Below, piece by piece: positions 1 to 5,675 of a stretch of DNA of 7,177 bases. Within the stretch, counting starts at the first letter, position 1. The number at the start of each line of letters is the position of its first letter. The notes beneath the pieces are model-generated. The model was not told where the DNA came from. It saw only the letters and a list, made by a program, of their open reading frames with translations, and made no database searches. Origin of the DNA: Bacillota bacterium (GTDB lineage Bacteria; Bacillota; Desulfotomaculia; Desulfotomaculales; Desulfallaceae); the NCBI GenBank assembly GCA_009781965.1, contig WQUS01000076.1, positions 1 through 7,177 on the forward strand, read 5' to 3'. The position numbers were made by a program, and so were the translations under genes.

Positions 1-737
1 CCGACCACGAGGGCTACACCCAGTTTGTGGTGCCGGACGACGTGGGCGGACGCTACAGCGTCCTCTCCGCCGTGGGCCTGCTGCCCATGGCTGTGGCCGG
101 CATCGACATCGACCAGCTCATTGAGGCCGCCGTACAGTCCATGAACGATATGGACATCCGCTCCCAGGAGAACCCCGCCTGGCAGTACGCGGCTACGCGG
201 CAATATCTCTATCAACAGGGCAAGACGACCGAGAGTTTGGGCAGTTATGAGCCCACCTTCCGCTACATGGCGGAGTGGTGGAAGCAACTCTTTGGCGAGA
301 GCGAGGGCAAAAACGGCGTGGGCATCTTCCCCGCCTCCGTGGAGTATACCGCCGATCTGCACTCCATGGGTCAATACATTCAGGACGGCCCCCGCCGCCA
401 TCTGGAGACTATCGTAAACTTCCGTCAAAACCGAACCAAGTTTAAACTCCCCTTTGAAGTCGGGGACAGCGACGGTTTAAACTATCTGGCGGGCCGGGAA
501 TTGGGAGATGTCCAGCGCATCGCCATGGACGCCGTGCGCCAGGCCCATGTGGCCGGCGATGTGCCGAATATCCGCATCGAGGCATCCGCCCGGGACGAGA
601 CGGGCTTGGCCGAGCTCTTCCCCTTCTTTGAGCTGGCCTGCGGGATCTCGGGTTACTTACTAGGCGTCAATCCCTTCGATCAGCCGGGGGTGGAGGCGTA
701 CAAGAAGAGCATGTTCCGGATGCTGGGGAAGGTGTAA
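1..737 (+). CDS. pgi: glucose-6-phosphate isomerase, 3' part (5' end outside window)
   Basis: This enzyme interconverts glucose 6-phosphate and fructose 6-phosphate in cytosolic glycolysis and gluconeogenesis. The reading frame is open from base 3, so about 244 C-terminal residues are visible; bacterial enzymes of this type are about 450 residues, so roughly the first half is missing. The visible part opens with the family stretch FVVPDDVGGRYSVL. It then has ENPAWQYAATRQYLY, the GESEGK motif whose first Glu (bases 297-299) aligns with the catalytic base of the family, and the DLHSMGQ motif whose His (360-362) lies in the second PGI signature. The end GVEAYKKSMF carries the conserved C-terminal lysine. 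It stops with TAA at 735-737. Codon use is GC-rich, unlike the recombinase gene that follows tail to tail. No canonical plus-strand terminator follows directly. The identification is very secure. Confidence 0.97.
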   Translation, partial: DHEGYTQFVVPDDVGGRYSVLSAVGLLPMAVAGIDIDQLIEAAVQSMNDMDIRSQENPAWQYAATRQYLYQQGKTTESLGSYEPTFRYMAEWWKQLFGESEGKNGVGIFPASVEYTADLHSMGQYIQDGPRRHLETIVNFRQNRTKFKLPFEVGDSDGLNYLAGRELGDVQRIAMDAVRQAHVAGDVPNIRIEASARDETGLAELFPFFELACGISGYLLGVNPFDQPGVEAYKKSMFRMLGKV

Positions 738-759
738 GGATAGGTTGACATAATTCAAT

Positions 760-798
760 ACATGAAAAAACCGCCGGACGGCGGGGAGCCATAAAACA
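760..798. repeat. left copy of 39-base imperfect inverted repeat (putative element end)
   Basis: Read on the minus strand, this stretch starts TGTTTTATGGCT and ends GGCGGTTTTTTCATGT. It matches the plus-strand copy at 5317-5355 at 30 of 39 positions with no gap (hand alignment); mismatches cluster in the central hairpin. Weaker similarity continues outside: GATAGGT at 739-745 is the complement of ACCTATC at 5363-5369, and GAATT follows CATGT in both copies after small gaps. Paired inverted ends of this kind fit the half-sites that a large serine recombinase binds. That role is inference. Confidence 0.6.
765..784 (-). terminator. rho-independent terminator facing out of the element towards pgi
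   Basis: On the minus strand the stem CCGCC, loop GTCC and stem GGCGG are followed immediately by six T residues (plus-strand A-run 765-770). This is a classic intrinsic terminator for transcripts leaving the recombinase operon. On the plus strand there is no adjacent T-run, so it is a poor terminator for pgi. It lies inside the left inverted-repeat copy. Confidence 0.7.
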
Positions 799-827
799 TG
801 ATTTTGTTTTTGGCCGAAGAACGAACT

Positions 828-855
828 ATAACTGCCGGCAATCGCCGGCAGTTAT
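828..855. terminator. perfect 12-bp hairpin overlapping the recombinase stop codon
   Basis: Bases 828-839 and 844-855 form a perfect 12-bp stem around a 4-base loop (AATC). The minus-strand TAA stop of the recombinase gene (852-854) lies in one arm. No uninterrupted T-run follows on either strand, although the plus strand continues TCTATTT. It may slow or end transcription from pgi running antisense into the recombinase gene, or protect the 3' end of the recombinase mRNA. The structure is certain; its role is not. Confidence 0.55.
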
Positions 856-2597
856 TCTATTTCGGCTATCATGTTTTGGATTACATACGTCGGTGGGCTG
901 GCACCTAAATTCAGCTTGCCAATATTACCTACATAATTGAAGAAAATATCGATTTGCTGGATATTTTTGCCGCAGCGTTTATCCCGAGCGTGGATTTCAA
1001 TTCGCTCCACCAATTCGTGCAGAAGCACGGGGGAAAGTTCGGTCACTTTGGTGTACTTGCGAATCTGGGATAGGAAGCGGTCAACACCCAGGCGTTCTTC
1101 TTGTTGGCTGGCAAGCTGTTTTTGCAGGACATTTATCTGTGTCTGGAGGTCTTTCTGTTCCTGCTCGTAGCCTTGGGACAGCTTCACGAACCTTTCGTCG
1201 GAAATTTTTCCAGATACATTATCCTCGTACAGTCGCTGAATTATATTATCCAGTTCATGCACGCGCTTTTGCGACAATAGTAACCGCCTATTGCCAGCGG
1301 CAATTTCCTTTTTCAGGTTATCGTCACTGTCACGCCGGAGTATCTCGATCAATTCTTGCTCGTGGTTAGCCGCAAACGCTGTAATGTCTTGGATTTCCCT
1401 CAACACAACTTCTTCTAATACTACCCGCCGGATAAAGTGGGCCGACTCGCACGGTGTTTTTTTGGTGCGAAAGCCAGAACAGACATAGTTATCTTGATCT
1501 GGACTGAGGCAAGCACCGGAAGATAGGTACATTTTGCTGCCGCAATCCGCGCAAAACACCAGGCCGGAAAAGAGACCTACGCGCCCACTACGGTTGGTTC
1601 GTCTTTTGCCGACACGAATCTGTTGAACTCTCTCAAATACTTCCTCTTCAATAATTGCGGGATGAGTATTCTCAAAAACAACATATTCGCCGGGGTCATG
1701 TAGTATCTTTTTCTTGCTCTTGTAGGATTTTCGGTAGGTCTTGAAGTTTACCGTGTGCCCTAGATATTCACGCCTTGCCAGAATTATGATAACAGTAGGG
1801 CCTTTCCAGCCATAGGGATCGTTGGGTAGTTTTCCATAGACACGCAGGCCAGTATTCTGAGCATAAACAGTAGGTATTTCAATCCGGTCTGCCTGCAATC
1901 GGTTTGCGATATGTGTCGGGCCTAGACCCTCCAAACAATACTGAAAGATTTGGCGAACCACCTTTGCGGCTGTTTCGTCTATCTCCCATTTGCCGTTATC
2001 GGCATTCTTCCGATAGCCGTAAGGCGGCACAAAACAAATGTTTTCACCGGCCATGCCTTTGGCCCGAAAGACCGCCTTAATCTTCTTGCTGGTGTCGCGT
2101 GCGTACCACTCATTCACAATATTACGAAAAGGGGTCATCTCGTTTTCGCCGTATTTACTGTCTTCATCGTCATTGATGGCAATAAAGCGCACGTTTAGCT
2201 CGTCTGTCAGCGTCTCCTTGTAAAGCCCGACGCGGATGTGGTCTCGACCAAAGCGGCTCATGTCCTTAACAACAAAGGTTACAACACGACCGGCTTCGGC
2301 CAGTTCCATCGCCGCCTGAAAATCTGGACGGTTAAAGTTTGTGCCGGTATAGTCGTCATCAGAAAAGAACACAGGATTAGGCAATCGGTTGTCAGTAGCG
2401 AACTTACTCAACATCAGCTTTTGGTTCTGAATACTGTCGGAATCATCCTCCTTATTTTCTTTTCGTTTGTCTTCTTTGGACAAACGCGCATAGAGCACCG
2501 AAATTTGGTCAGGTAGCTCCATGCCAGATTTGTAATCCGGTATATTTTGGTAAGGTGCGGCTATCCCAGTGCTGGTGCTGGAGTTTGGCTGTTTCAT
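852..2597 (-). CDS. large serine recombinase, TnpX-type (DUF4368 family)
   Basis: This 581-residue site-specific recombinase would excise and integrate the surrounding element by cutting DNA through a serine-phosphate link. Numbering is from the chosen ATG at 2597. The resolvase-type catalytic domain spans about 32-180, with the nucleophile Ser40 in VLYARLSKED and conserved Arg115 and Arg118 in DMSRFGRDH. The DNA-binding recombinase domain begins near FVPPYGYRK (about 189-197). A zinc ribbon has Cys349, Cys352, Cys373 and Cys383. A coiled coil rich in Glu, Gln and Leu follows (about 415-505), and the DUF4368-like tail lies at about 515-560. An in-frame ATG 16 codons upstream (2645) has no good ribosome site, whereas AAGGAG sits 6 bases before the chosen start. 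The gene is the last of a minus-strand set after tnpW. In Tn4451 the related TnpX alone supports excision and insertion. All visible key residues are present and the frame is intact, so activity is plausible. Confidence 0.93.
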   Translation of the reverse strand: MKQPNSSTSTGIAAPYQNIPDYKSGMELPDQISVLYARLSKEDKRKENKEDDSDSIQNQKLMLSKFATDNRLPNPVFFSDDDYTGTNFNRPDFQAAMELAEAGRVVTFVVKDMSRFGRDHIRVGLYKETLTDELNVRFIAINDDEDSKYGENEMTPFRNIVNEWYARDTSKKIKAVFRAKGMAGENICFVPPYGYRKNADNGKWEIDETAAKVVRQIFQYCLEGLGPTHIANRLQADRIEIPTVYAQNTGLRVYGKLPNDPYGWKGPTVIIILARREYLGHTVNFKTYRKSYKSKKKILHDPGEYVVFENTHPAIIEEEVFERVQQIRVGKRRTNRSGRVGLFSGLVFCADCGSKMYLSSGACLSPDQDNYVCSGFRTKKTPCESAHFIRRVVLEEVVLREIQDITAFAANHEQELIEILRRDSDDNLKKEIAAGNRRLLLSQKRVHELDNIIQRLYEDNVSGKISDERFVKLSQGYEQEQKDLQTQINVLQKQLASQQEERLGVDRFLSQIRKYTKVTELSPVLLHELVERIEIHARDKRCGKNIQQIDIFFNYVGNIGKLNLGASPPTYVIQNMIAEIE

Positions 2598-2603
2598 GGT
2601 CGT

Positions 2604-2609
2604 CTCCTT
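2604..2609 (-). promoter_or_regulatory. ribosome binding site that fixes the recombinase start
   Basis: The minus strand reads AAGGAG followed by 6 bases (ACGACC) and ATG at 2597-2595. It lies inside the longer reading frame that begins at 2645, and so argues for the shorter 581-residue protein. Confidence 0.8.
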
Positions 2610-2674
2610 CCCGGGCAGCCAAAGACCATATAGAATGTGTGTCATTATACCGCACCGTCTGTGGCTGTAAAGTC

Positions 2675-2851
2675 TTAATTTATATCATTTTTGATGAGGC
2701 GTATGAGCTTATCCATCAGACCCTCTTTTGCGTCTTGTTTGTATTTGCGGGCCACAATATATGTAGTCGGCCCTAAAGTGTAATGGGCAACATTGGGCGG
2801 TGCCGCAGACGGCGTTGTTATCCTAATGTTTCCAGGTGGTGATATATTCAT
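2675..2851 (-). CDS. TnpW-like transposon-encoded small protein
   Basis: This 58-residue protein resembles the TnpW family of small proteins encoded next to TnpX-type recombinases in Tn4451-like and other clostridial elements; their biochemical role is not established. The family signature is visible in the second half: a YTLGPTTYIVARKY stretch (strand, tight turn, strand), then a charged helix DAKEGLMDKLIRLIKND at the C-terminus. The first 20 residues are rich in Pro and Ser and probably disordered. A GTG start 10 codons upstream (2881) is possible, but AAGGAG lies 8 bases before the ATG at 2851, so I chose that. It sits 77 bases upstream of the recombinase start and 37 bases downstream of the replication-relaxation gene, all on the minus strand, which suggests co-transcription. 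The family call rests on recalled sequence pattern and gene position. Confidence 0.75.
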   Translation of the reverse strand: MNISPPGNIRITTPSAAPPNVAHYTLGPTTYIVARKYKQDAKEGLMDKLIRLIKNDIN

Positions 2852-2859
2852 AGGTGAAA

Positions 2860-2865
2860 CTCCTT
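2860..2865 (-). promoter_or_regulatory. ribosome binding site that fixes the tnpW-like start
   Basis: The minus strand reads AAGGAG, an 8-base spacer, then ATG at 2851-2849. This favours the 58-residue product over the version with the upstream GTG. Confidence 0.75.
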
Positions 2866-2888
2866 CCAAAAGTAGTCCCACCCAATGT

Positions 2889-3737
2889 TTATTCAGTTTC
2901 CGGCCGGCCCATGACAGCAGACGCGGCGCCAGTACGGATTAGCGCCTCAAAATCCTTAAAGGTAATCATGGTAAAAAGGTCTTTGTAATCGCTCAGTTGC
3001 TGACAGATATGCCTCTGGAGGGTTTGTCGGCGTTTCTCATCTGGTACAATCCATACCACCCGCGGGAATATGCCGGTGCGCTTCTGCTCCTCTCCGCTCA
3101 GGTAATATTTCCCGTAATACTCGCATTTGCGGATAATACGCGAAGGGGCTTCGGTATCTAAGTCCACCTCAAAAAACCAGTAATCTTCATAACCCTCCAT
3201 GGCAGTCACGGCGTATAAATCCGGTCTCAGACAGGCGCTTGCACCGTACAGAGTGGTAAAACTTCGCCAGCAGGCCGGTTCGAGCTCGGCCTTTACTAGT
3301 GTGACGCTACGGAGCGTATGCAGGCGGATATAGGTTTCGGTCACCGCTAGGGTGTGTTTGAGGAAAATGTTTGTCGGTTCATAGGGGCGCGTCGGTTTTC
3401 GGGATTGATGGTCAAGCATATTTAATAAGACAGCTCCTGCCTCTTTCAGCACCCACACATATGAGGCGGAGCCTGCCCGCGCTCCACCAATCCGCCGGCG
3501 GAGAGGCTGGATCAAACGCAATCGATGTAATTTAGCAAGGGTGCGTGTTGCGGCCCGCAGGCTCGCCGCCGGTGTGGCCGCAGATCGGAAGTGCAATCTC
3601 TTTACCTGATCGGTCTGCATAAACCGGCATTTTTGAATTGAGCGTAAAACGGTCTTCTCCCGCTCGGTTAAAGTACGAGTATATTCTTCTAATTTGCGTT
3701 TGCTGATTCGTAAGTTTGCATTTGTTGGTTGTTCCAT
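2889..3737 (-). CDS. replication-relaxation family protein
   Basis: This 282-residue protein resembles the replication-relaxation family (PF13814) found on plasmids and integrative elements of Gram-positive bacteria. The family is linked to plasmid replication or relaxation, but the reaction is not known to me. Residues about 22-105 look like a winged-helix DNA-binding domain: LTEREKTVLRSIQKCRF, then a basic recognition region LRAATRTLAKLHRLRLI and a YVWVLKEAGAVLL strand. The second half has FLKHTLAVTETYIRL, ACLRPDLYAV (about 168-177) and WFFEVDLDTE (187-196), then a conserved-looking KCEYYGKYY. The start at 3737 has AAAAGG with a 6-base spacer; in-frame ATGs at 3752 and 3797 have worse context. 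It is first in the minus-strand set with tnpW and the recombinase gene. Its 5' side runs up to the breakpoint with the TraG stub. The family call is fairly secure; the function is open. Confidence 0.75.
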   Translation of the reverse strand: MEQPTNANLRISKRKLEEYTRTLTEREKTVLRSIQKCRFMQTDQVKRLHFRSAATPAASLRAATRTLAKLHRLRLIQPLRRRIGGARAGSASYVWVLKEAGAVLLNMLDHQSRKPTRPYEPTNIFLKHTLAVTETYIRLHTLRSVTLVKAELEPACWRSFTTLYGASACLRPDLYAVTAMEGYEDYWFFEVDLDTEAPSRIIRKCEYYGKYYLSGEEQKRTGIFPRVVWIVPDEKRRQTLQRHICQQLSDYKDLFTMITFKDFEALIRTGAASAVMGRPETE

Positions 3738-3825
3738 GTTAAGCCTTTTCATAACCCCCAAAGCTAAAGATCGGCTGTTAAAAAACCTTAAAGACAATTT
3801 TATGGCCTATGACCACCAAAAATGG

Positions 3826-3856
3826 ATTGTACCGTGCACACAAATTAAAATTACAA
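3826..3856 (-). promoter_or_regulatory. weak candidate promoter for the minus-strand element operon
   Basis: On the minus strand TTGTAA (3856-3851) and TACAAT (3831-3826) are separated by 19 bases, longer than the optimal 17. It lies about 90 bases upstream of the replication-relaxation start in a 134-base AT-rich gap. No better pair was seen there. It is tentative. Confidence 0.25.
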
Positions 3857-3871
3857 AGGTTTTGGAGGCGC

Positions 3872-4282
3872 AATGTCTACGCTTCGAGTGTGCTGATGGA
3901 TTTGGTGAACAAGTCCCGCAGCGCCAATGTGACCTGTATTTTAGCCACTCAAAGCCTGTCCGACCTCAGCAAGGCCGAGGACGATAACTTTACCCAGCAG
4001 GTCATCGAGAACTGCAATAACTACATCGTCCTGCGCCAGAACAGCGCGGTCAACAGTGAACAGTGGGCAAATATTTTAGGTACAAGGAGCACGATGGAAG
4101 TCACCTACCAGTTGGGGCAACAAGGTGGAGCGACCGCCGAGACGGGATTAGGCAGCGCCAAACTGGTGCGGGAGTTTATCTACCACCCGGACGATATAAA
4201 AGCATTAAAACAGGGCCGGGCGTTTTTCCTGTCCCGCGACAGTGGCCAGCACTGCCGCGTTGACATCCACAAACCATTTTAG
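3872..4282 (+). pseudogene. 3' remnant of TraG/VirD4-like conjugative coupling protein (TraM-recognition region)
   Basis: Coupling proteins are membrane ATPases that bring the DNA-relaxase complex to the type IV secretion channel. Only about 136 C-terminal residues remain, beginning NVYASSVLMDLVNKSRSA. The stub contains the motif-like ILATQSLSDLS, then CNNYIVLRQNS, YQLGQQGG, VREFIYHPDDIKAL and the end SRDSGQHCRVDIHKPF. These are characteristic of the C-terminal half of the family as found in clostridial elements. The Walker A and B region and the N-terminal membrane anchor, probably several hundred residues, are absent. The frame stays open leftward to an ATG at 3809, but those 21 codons do not look like the family and that ATG lacks a ribosome site, so homology seems to start abruptly near 3872. 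The stop TAG overlaps the M48 ribosome site. This reads as a deletion or rearrangement scar; the remnant is unlikely to act as a coupling protein. Confidence 0.8.
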
Positions 4283-4294
4283 GGGGAGCGACGA

Positions 4295-5155
4295 ATGTAT
4301 TTCGTAAAGCGAATTTATCACGACTTTATGCGGTTCGTGGATCGCAACCCGATCTATCTGGCCTGTTCCGTGGTTTATTATCTTGTGATGGTCTGGCTGT
4401 TTGGCTGGAAAGGACAGGGATTTTTTACTTTCGCCATTATCTACATACTTTCCCTTTTTGTAGCCTTTTCGCCGCTGGGGGAGAAACTGCTCCGACTGTT
4501 CAATCATATCCGGCGGTTGGAAAGCGCCAGAGAGAAAGAGTACCTGCGCCCGCTGTTTCAAGAGGTGTACAAAAAGGCACAGAGAAAAAATCCAGAGCTA
4601 CCGGAGATTGACCTTTACATTATAGACAGCATGATCGTCAATAGCTGTGCTATTGGCAAACACACCGTGGCCGTTACCAAGGGCGCCATGCACACCTTTT
4701 CAGAGGCAGAACTAAAGGCGGTATTGGCCCATGAAATCGCCCATATCCTTAACATGGACACCGCCGCCCTGATTTACGCTATGGTTGGAAATGGCATATT
4801 TTCTGCCATTATTTTGGTATTTAAGATGATTTGCTGGCTGATTAGCCTTTTGTGGAATGGTAGGGCCAAGCGTGGTTTTATTGAGCGAATGGCCGACCGG
4901 ATCGTTTTTGTCTTTATGTTCCTGATGACTATGGCAATGGCTGCGAGCGACCGCAAGGCTGAGCACCGGGCTGATGTGTATACTATAAAATTAGGCTATG
5001 GTGAGGATATGGTGGAAGCCTTGTACCTGCTCGAAAAAATAAACCTAAGCCCGGACAAGACGATTACGGAAAAGCTGCAAGCCAGTCACCCCCGGATAAC
5101 CGCGCGGCTTGAGTATTTGGAGCAAAGGCTGGGGATTCAAAAGGTCGTAGAATAG
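4295..5155 (+). CDS. M48 family (HtpX-like) membrane zinc metallopeptidase
   Basis: This 286-residue integral membrane protease is predicted to cleave membrane or membrane-associated proteins at the cytoplasmic face. The zinc site is visible: HEIAH at 146-150 (two His ligands and the catalytic Glu147) and the third ligand Glu223 in SDRKAEHRADVY, followed by Asp227 as expected. Hydrophobic segments lie at about 18-37, 42-58, 157-187 and 202-217, placing the active site between membrane hairpins as in HtpX. The C-terminal SHPRITARLEYLEQ matches the usual M48 end. The start at 4295 has AGGGGGAG with a 6-base spacer, and the gene follows the TraG stub by 12 bases, so it was probably the next gene of the transfer operon. 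It is full length and intact although its upstream neighbour is broken; its original promoter may be lost. Genuine chromosomal htpX is an alternative, but the position argues for element cargo. Confidence 0.9.
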   Translation: MYFVKRIYHDFMRFVDRNPIYLACSVVYYLVMVWLFGWKGQGFFTFAIIYILSLFVAFSPLGEKLLRLFNHIRRLESAREKEYLRPLFQEVYKKAQRKNPELPEIDLYIIDSMIVNSCAIGKHTVAVTKGAMHTFSEAELKAVLAHEIAHILNMDTAALIYAMVGNGIFSAIILVFKMICWLISLLWNGRAKRGFIERMADRIVFVFMFLMTMAMAASDRKAEHRADVYTIKLGYGEDMVEALYLLEKINLSPDKTITEKLQASHPRITARLEYLEQRLGIQKVVE

Positions 5156-5168
5156 CCTTAGAATACAG

Positions 5169-5212
5169 AAAAGCCCATGAAACGCCGCAATATAGCGGGT
5201 TCATGGGCTTTT
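5169..5212 (+). terminator. rho-independent terminator after the M48 gene
   Basis: A perfect 13-bp stem pairs 5169-5181 (AAAAGCCCATGAA) with 5200-5212 (TTCATGGGCTTTT). The loop holds a further 4-bp stem, CCGC with GCGG. The left arm begins with A residues and the right arm ends in TTTT, so it can work in both directions. It begins 13 bases after the M48 stop. Confidence 0.75.
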
Positions 5213-5227
5213 ACTATGCTAGGGAAG

Positions 5228-5251
5228 AGGGCGCCCCATGCGGAGCGCCCT
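5228..5251. other. second hairpin downstream of the M48 gene
   Basis: AGGGCGC (5228-5234) pairs with GCGCCCT (5245-5251) around a 10-base loop, followed by the AT-rich TATAAATTATTC. It could be a backup terminator, but there is no clean T-run. The rest of the 271-base gap before mazE holds a short palindrome (GGTTTT, C, AAAACC at 5304-5316), the right inverted-repeat copy and the mazEF promoter. Confidence 0.4.
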
Positions 5252-5316
5252 ATAAATTATTCTATATGGTTCTGGTTATGCCCGATTTTAATTGATTTAT
5301 AGGGGTTTTCAAAACC

Positions 5317-5355
5317 TGTTTTATGACTGCCCCTCCGAAGGCGGCTTTTTCATGT
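5317..5355. repeat. right copy of 39-base imperfect inverted repeat (putative element end)
   Basis: This copy begins TGTTTTATGACT and ends GGCGGCTTTTTCATGT. It is the inverted partner of 760-798, with 30 of 39 matches. The first 9 bases and the last 9 bases are identical between copies, and the middle differs most. The GGCGG and T-run part resembles a terminator, but its stem is weaker than that of the left copy. The two copies face each other across the recombinase, tnpW-like, replication-relaxation, TraG-stub and M48 genes, enclosing about 4.6 kb. Confidence 0.6.
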
Positions 5356-5371
5356 GAATTGCACCTATCGC

Positions 5372-5400
5372 TTGACAAATGTAGATACTTCGTATATACT
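5372..5400 (+). promoter_or_regulatory. mazEF promoter with operator-like inverted repeat
   Basis: A consensus -35 TTGACA (5372-5377) is followed by a 17-base spacer and the -10 TATACT (5395-5400). Within it, GTAGATAC (5381-5388) and GTATATAC (5392-5399) form an inverted repeat around TTC with 7 of 8 matches, overlapping the spacer and the -10. This is a likely binding site for MazE or the MazE-MazF complex, as these systems usually repress themselves. The promoter lies just outside the right inverted-repeat copy. Confidence 0.8.
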
Positions 5401-5426
5401 AATTATAGAAAGGGCGGTGCTTTTTC

Positions 5427-5675
5427 ATGTATACGAGTATCCAAAAATGGGGGAACTCCGGGGCGGTGCGCCTTCCCAAAGTGATTTTGGAGCGCTTGCG
5501 TCTGCGGGAAAATGACCGTGTGGAAATTGTCGCCGTGGACGATCAAATTATTCTGCGGCCTGTCAGGTTGAAAAATACCAGCTTGGAGGAGATTTTCGCC
5601 GGGTGGAACGGTGAGATGCCGGAACCTTATGATTGGGGAGAACTGAGTGCTCCTGTCGGGAGTGAGCTTATATGA
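5427..5675 (+). CDS. mazE: MazE-like antitoxin, AbrB/SpoVT DNA-binding fold
   Basis: This 82-residue antitoxin binds and neutralises the MazF ribonuclease and probably represses its own promoter. Residues 1-47 form an AbrB/MazE swapped-hairpin domain: the family signature IQKWGNSGAVRLPK near the start, LRLRENDRVEIVAVDD in the middle, and IILRPVR ending the domain. The acidic, aromatic tail at about 50-82 (SLEEIFAGWNG, then EPYDWGEL) resembles the segment that wraps around MazF. The ribosome site is modest (GAAAGGGCGG, about 9 bases from ATG). Its stop overlaps the mazF start by 4 bases, typical of a translationally coupled pair. The start codon is embedded in a repeat shared with the element end (see findings). 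Confidence 0.9.
   Translation: MYTSIQKWGNSGAVRLPKVILERLRLRENDRVEIVAVDDQIILRPVRLKNTSLEEIFAGWNGEMPEPYDWGELSAPVGSELI

Noticed and set aside
745..766. TTGACA at 745-750 as a promoter -35, or as a direct-repeat partner of the mazEF -35 (5372-5377)
   Set aside because: No -10 lies at suitable spacing, and the shared sequence with the mazEF promoter is limited to TTGACA and a later ATAC, too short to call a target duplication.
2598..2645. 16-codon N-terminal extension of the recombinase from ATG 2645
   Set aside because: The extension has no good ribosome site, while AAGGAG lies 6 bases before the internal ATG at 2597, just upstream of the expected catalytic domain.
3873..3893. GGAGG followed 4 bases later by ATG at 3873, suggesting a new start at the breakpoint
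   Set aside because: The ATG is in a different frame from the TraG remnant and meets a stop after seven codons.
3694..3987. Plus-strand 97-codon frame across the replication-relaxation start and the TraG stub
   Set aside because: It overlaps two better-supported genes, has no ribosome site and no recognisable family; the lysine-rich middle part is AT-rich intergenic sequence.
852..5155. A new defence system in the accessory segment
   Set aside because: All recognisable genes are mobile-element maintenance or transfer parts plus a metallopeptidase; no nuclease-sensor pair, CRISPR repeats, reverse transcriptase or restriction gene is visible.
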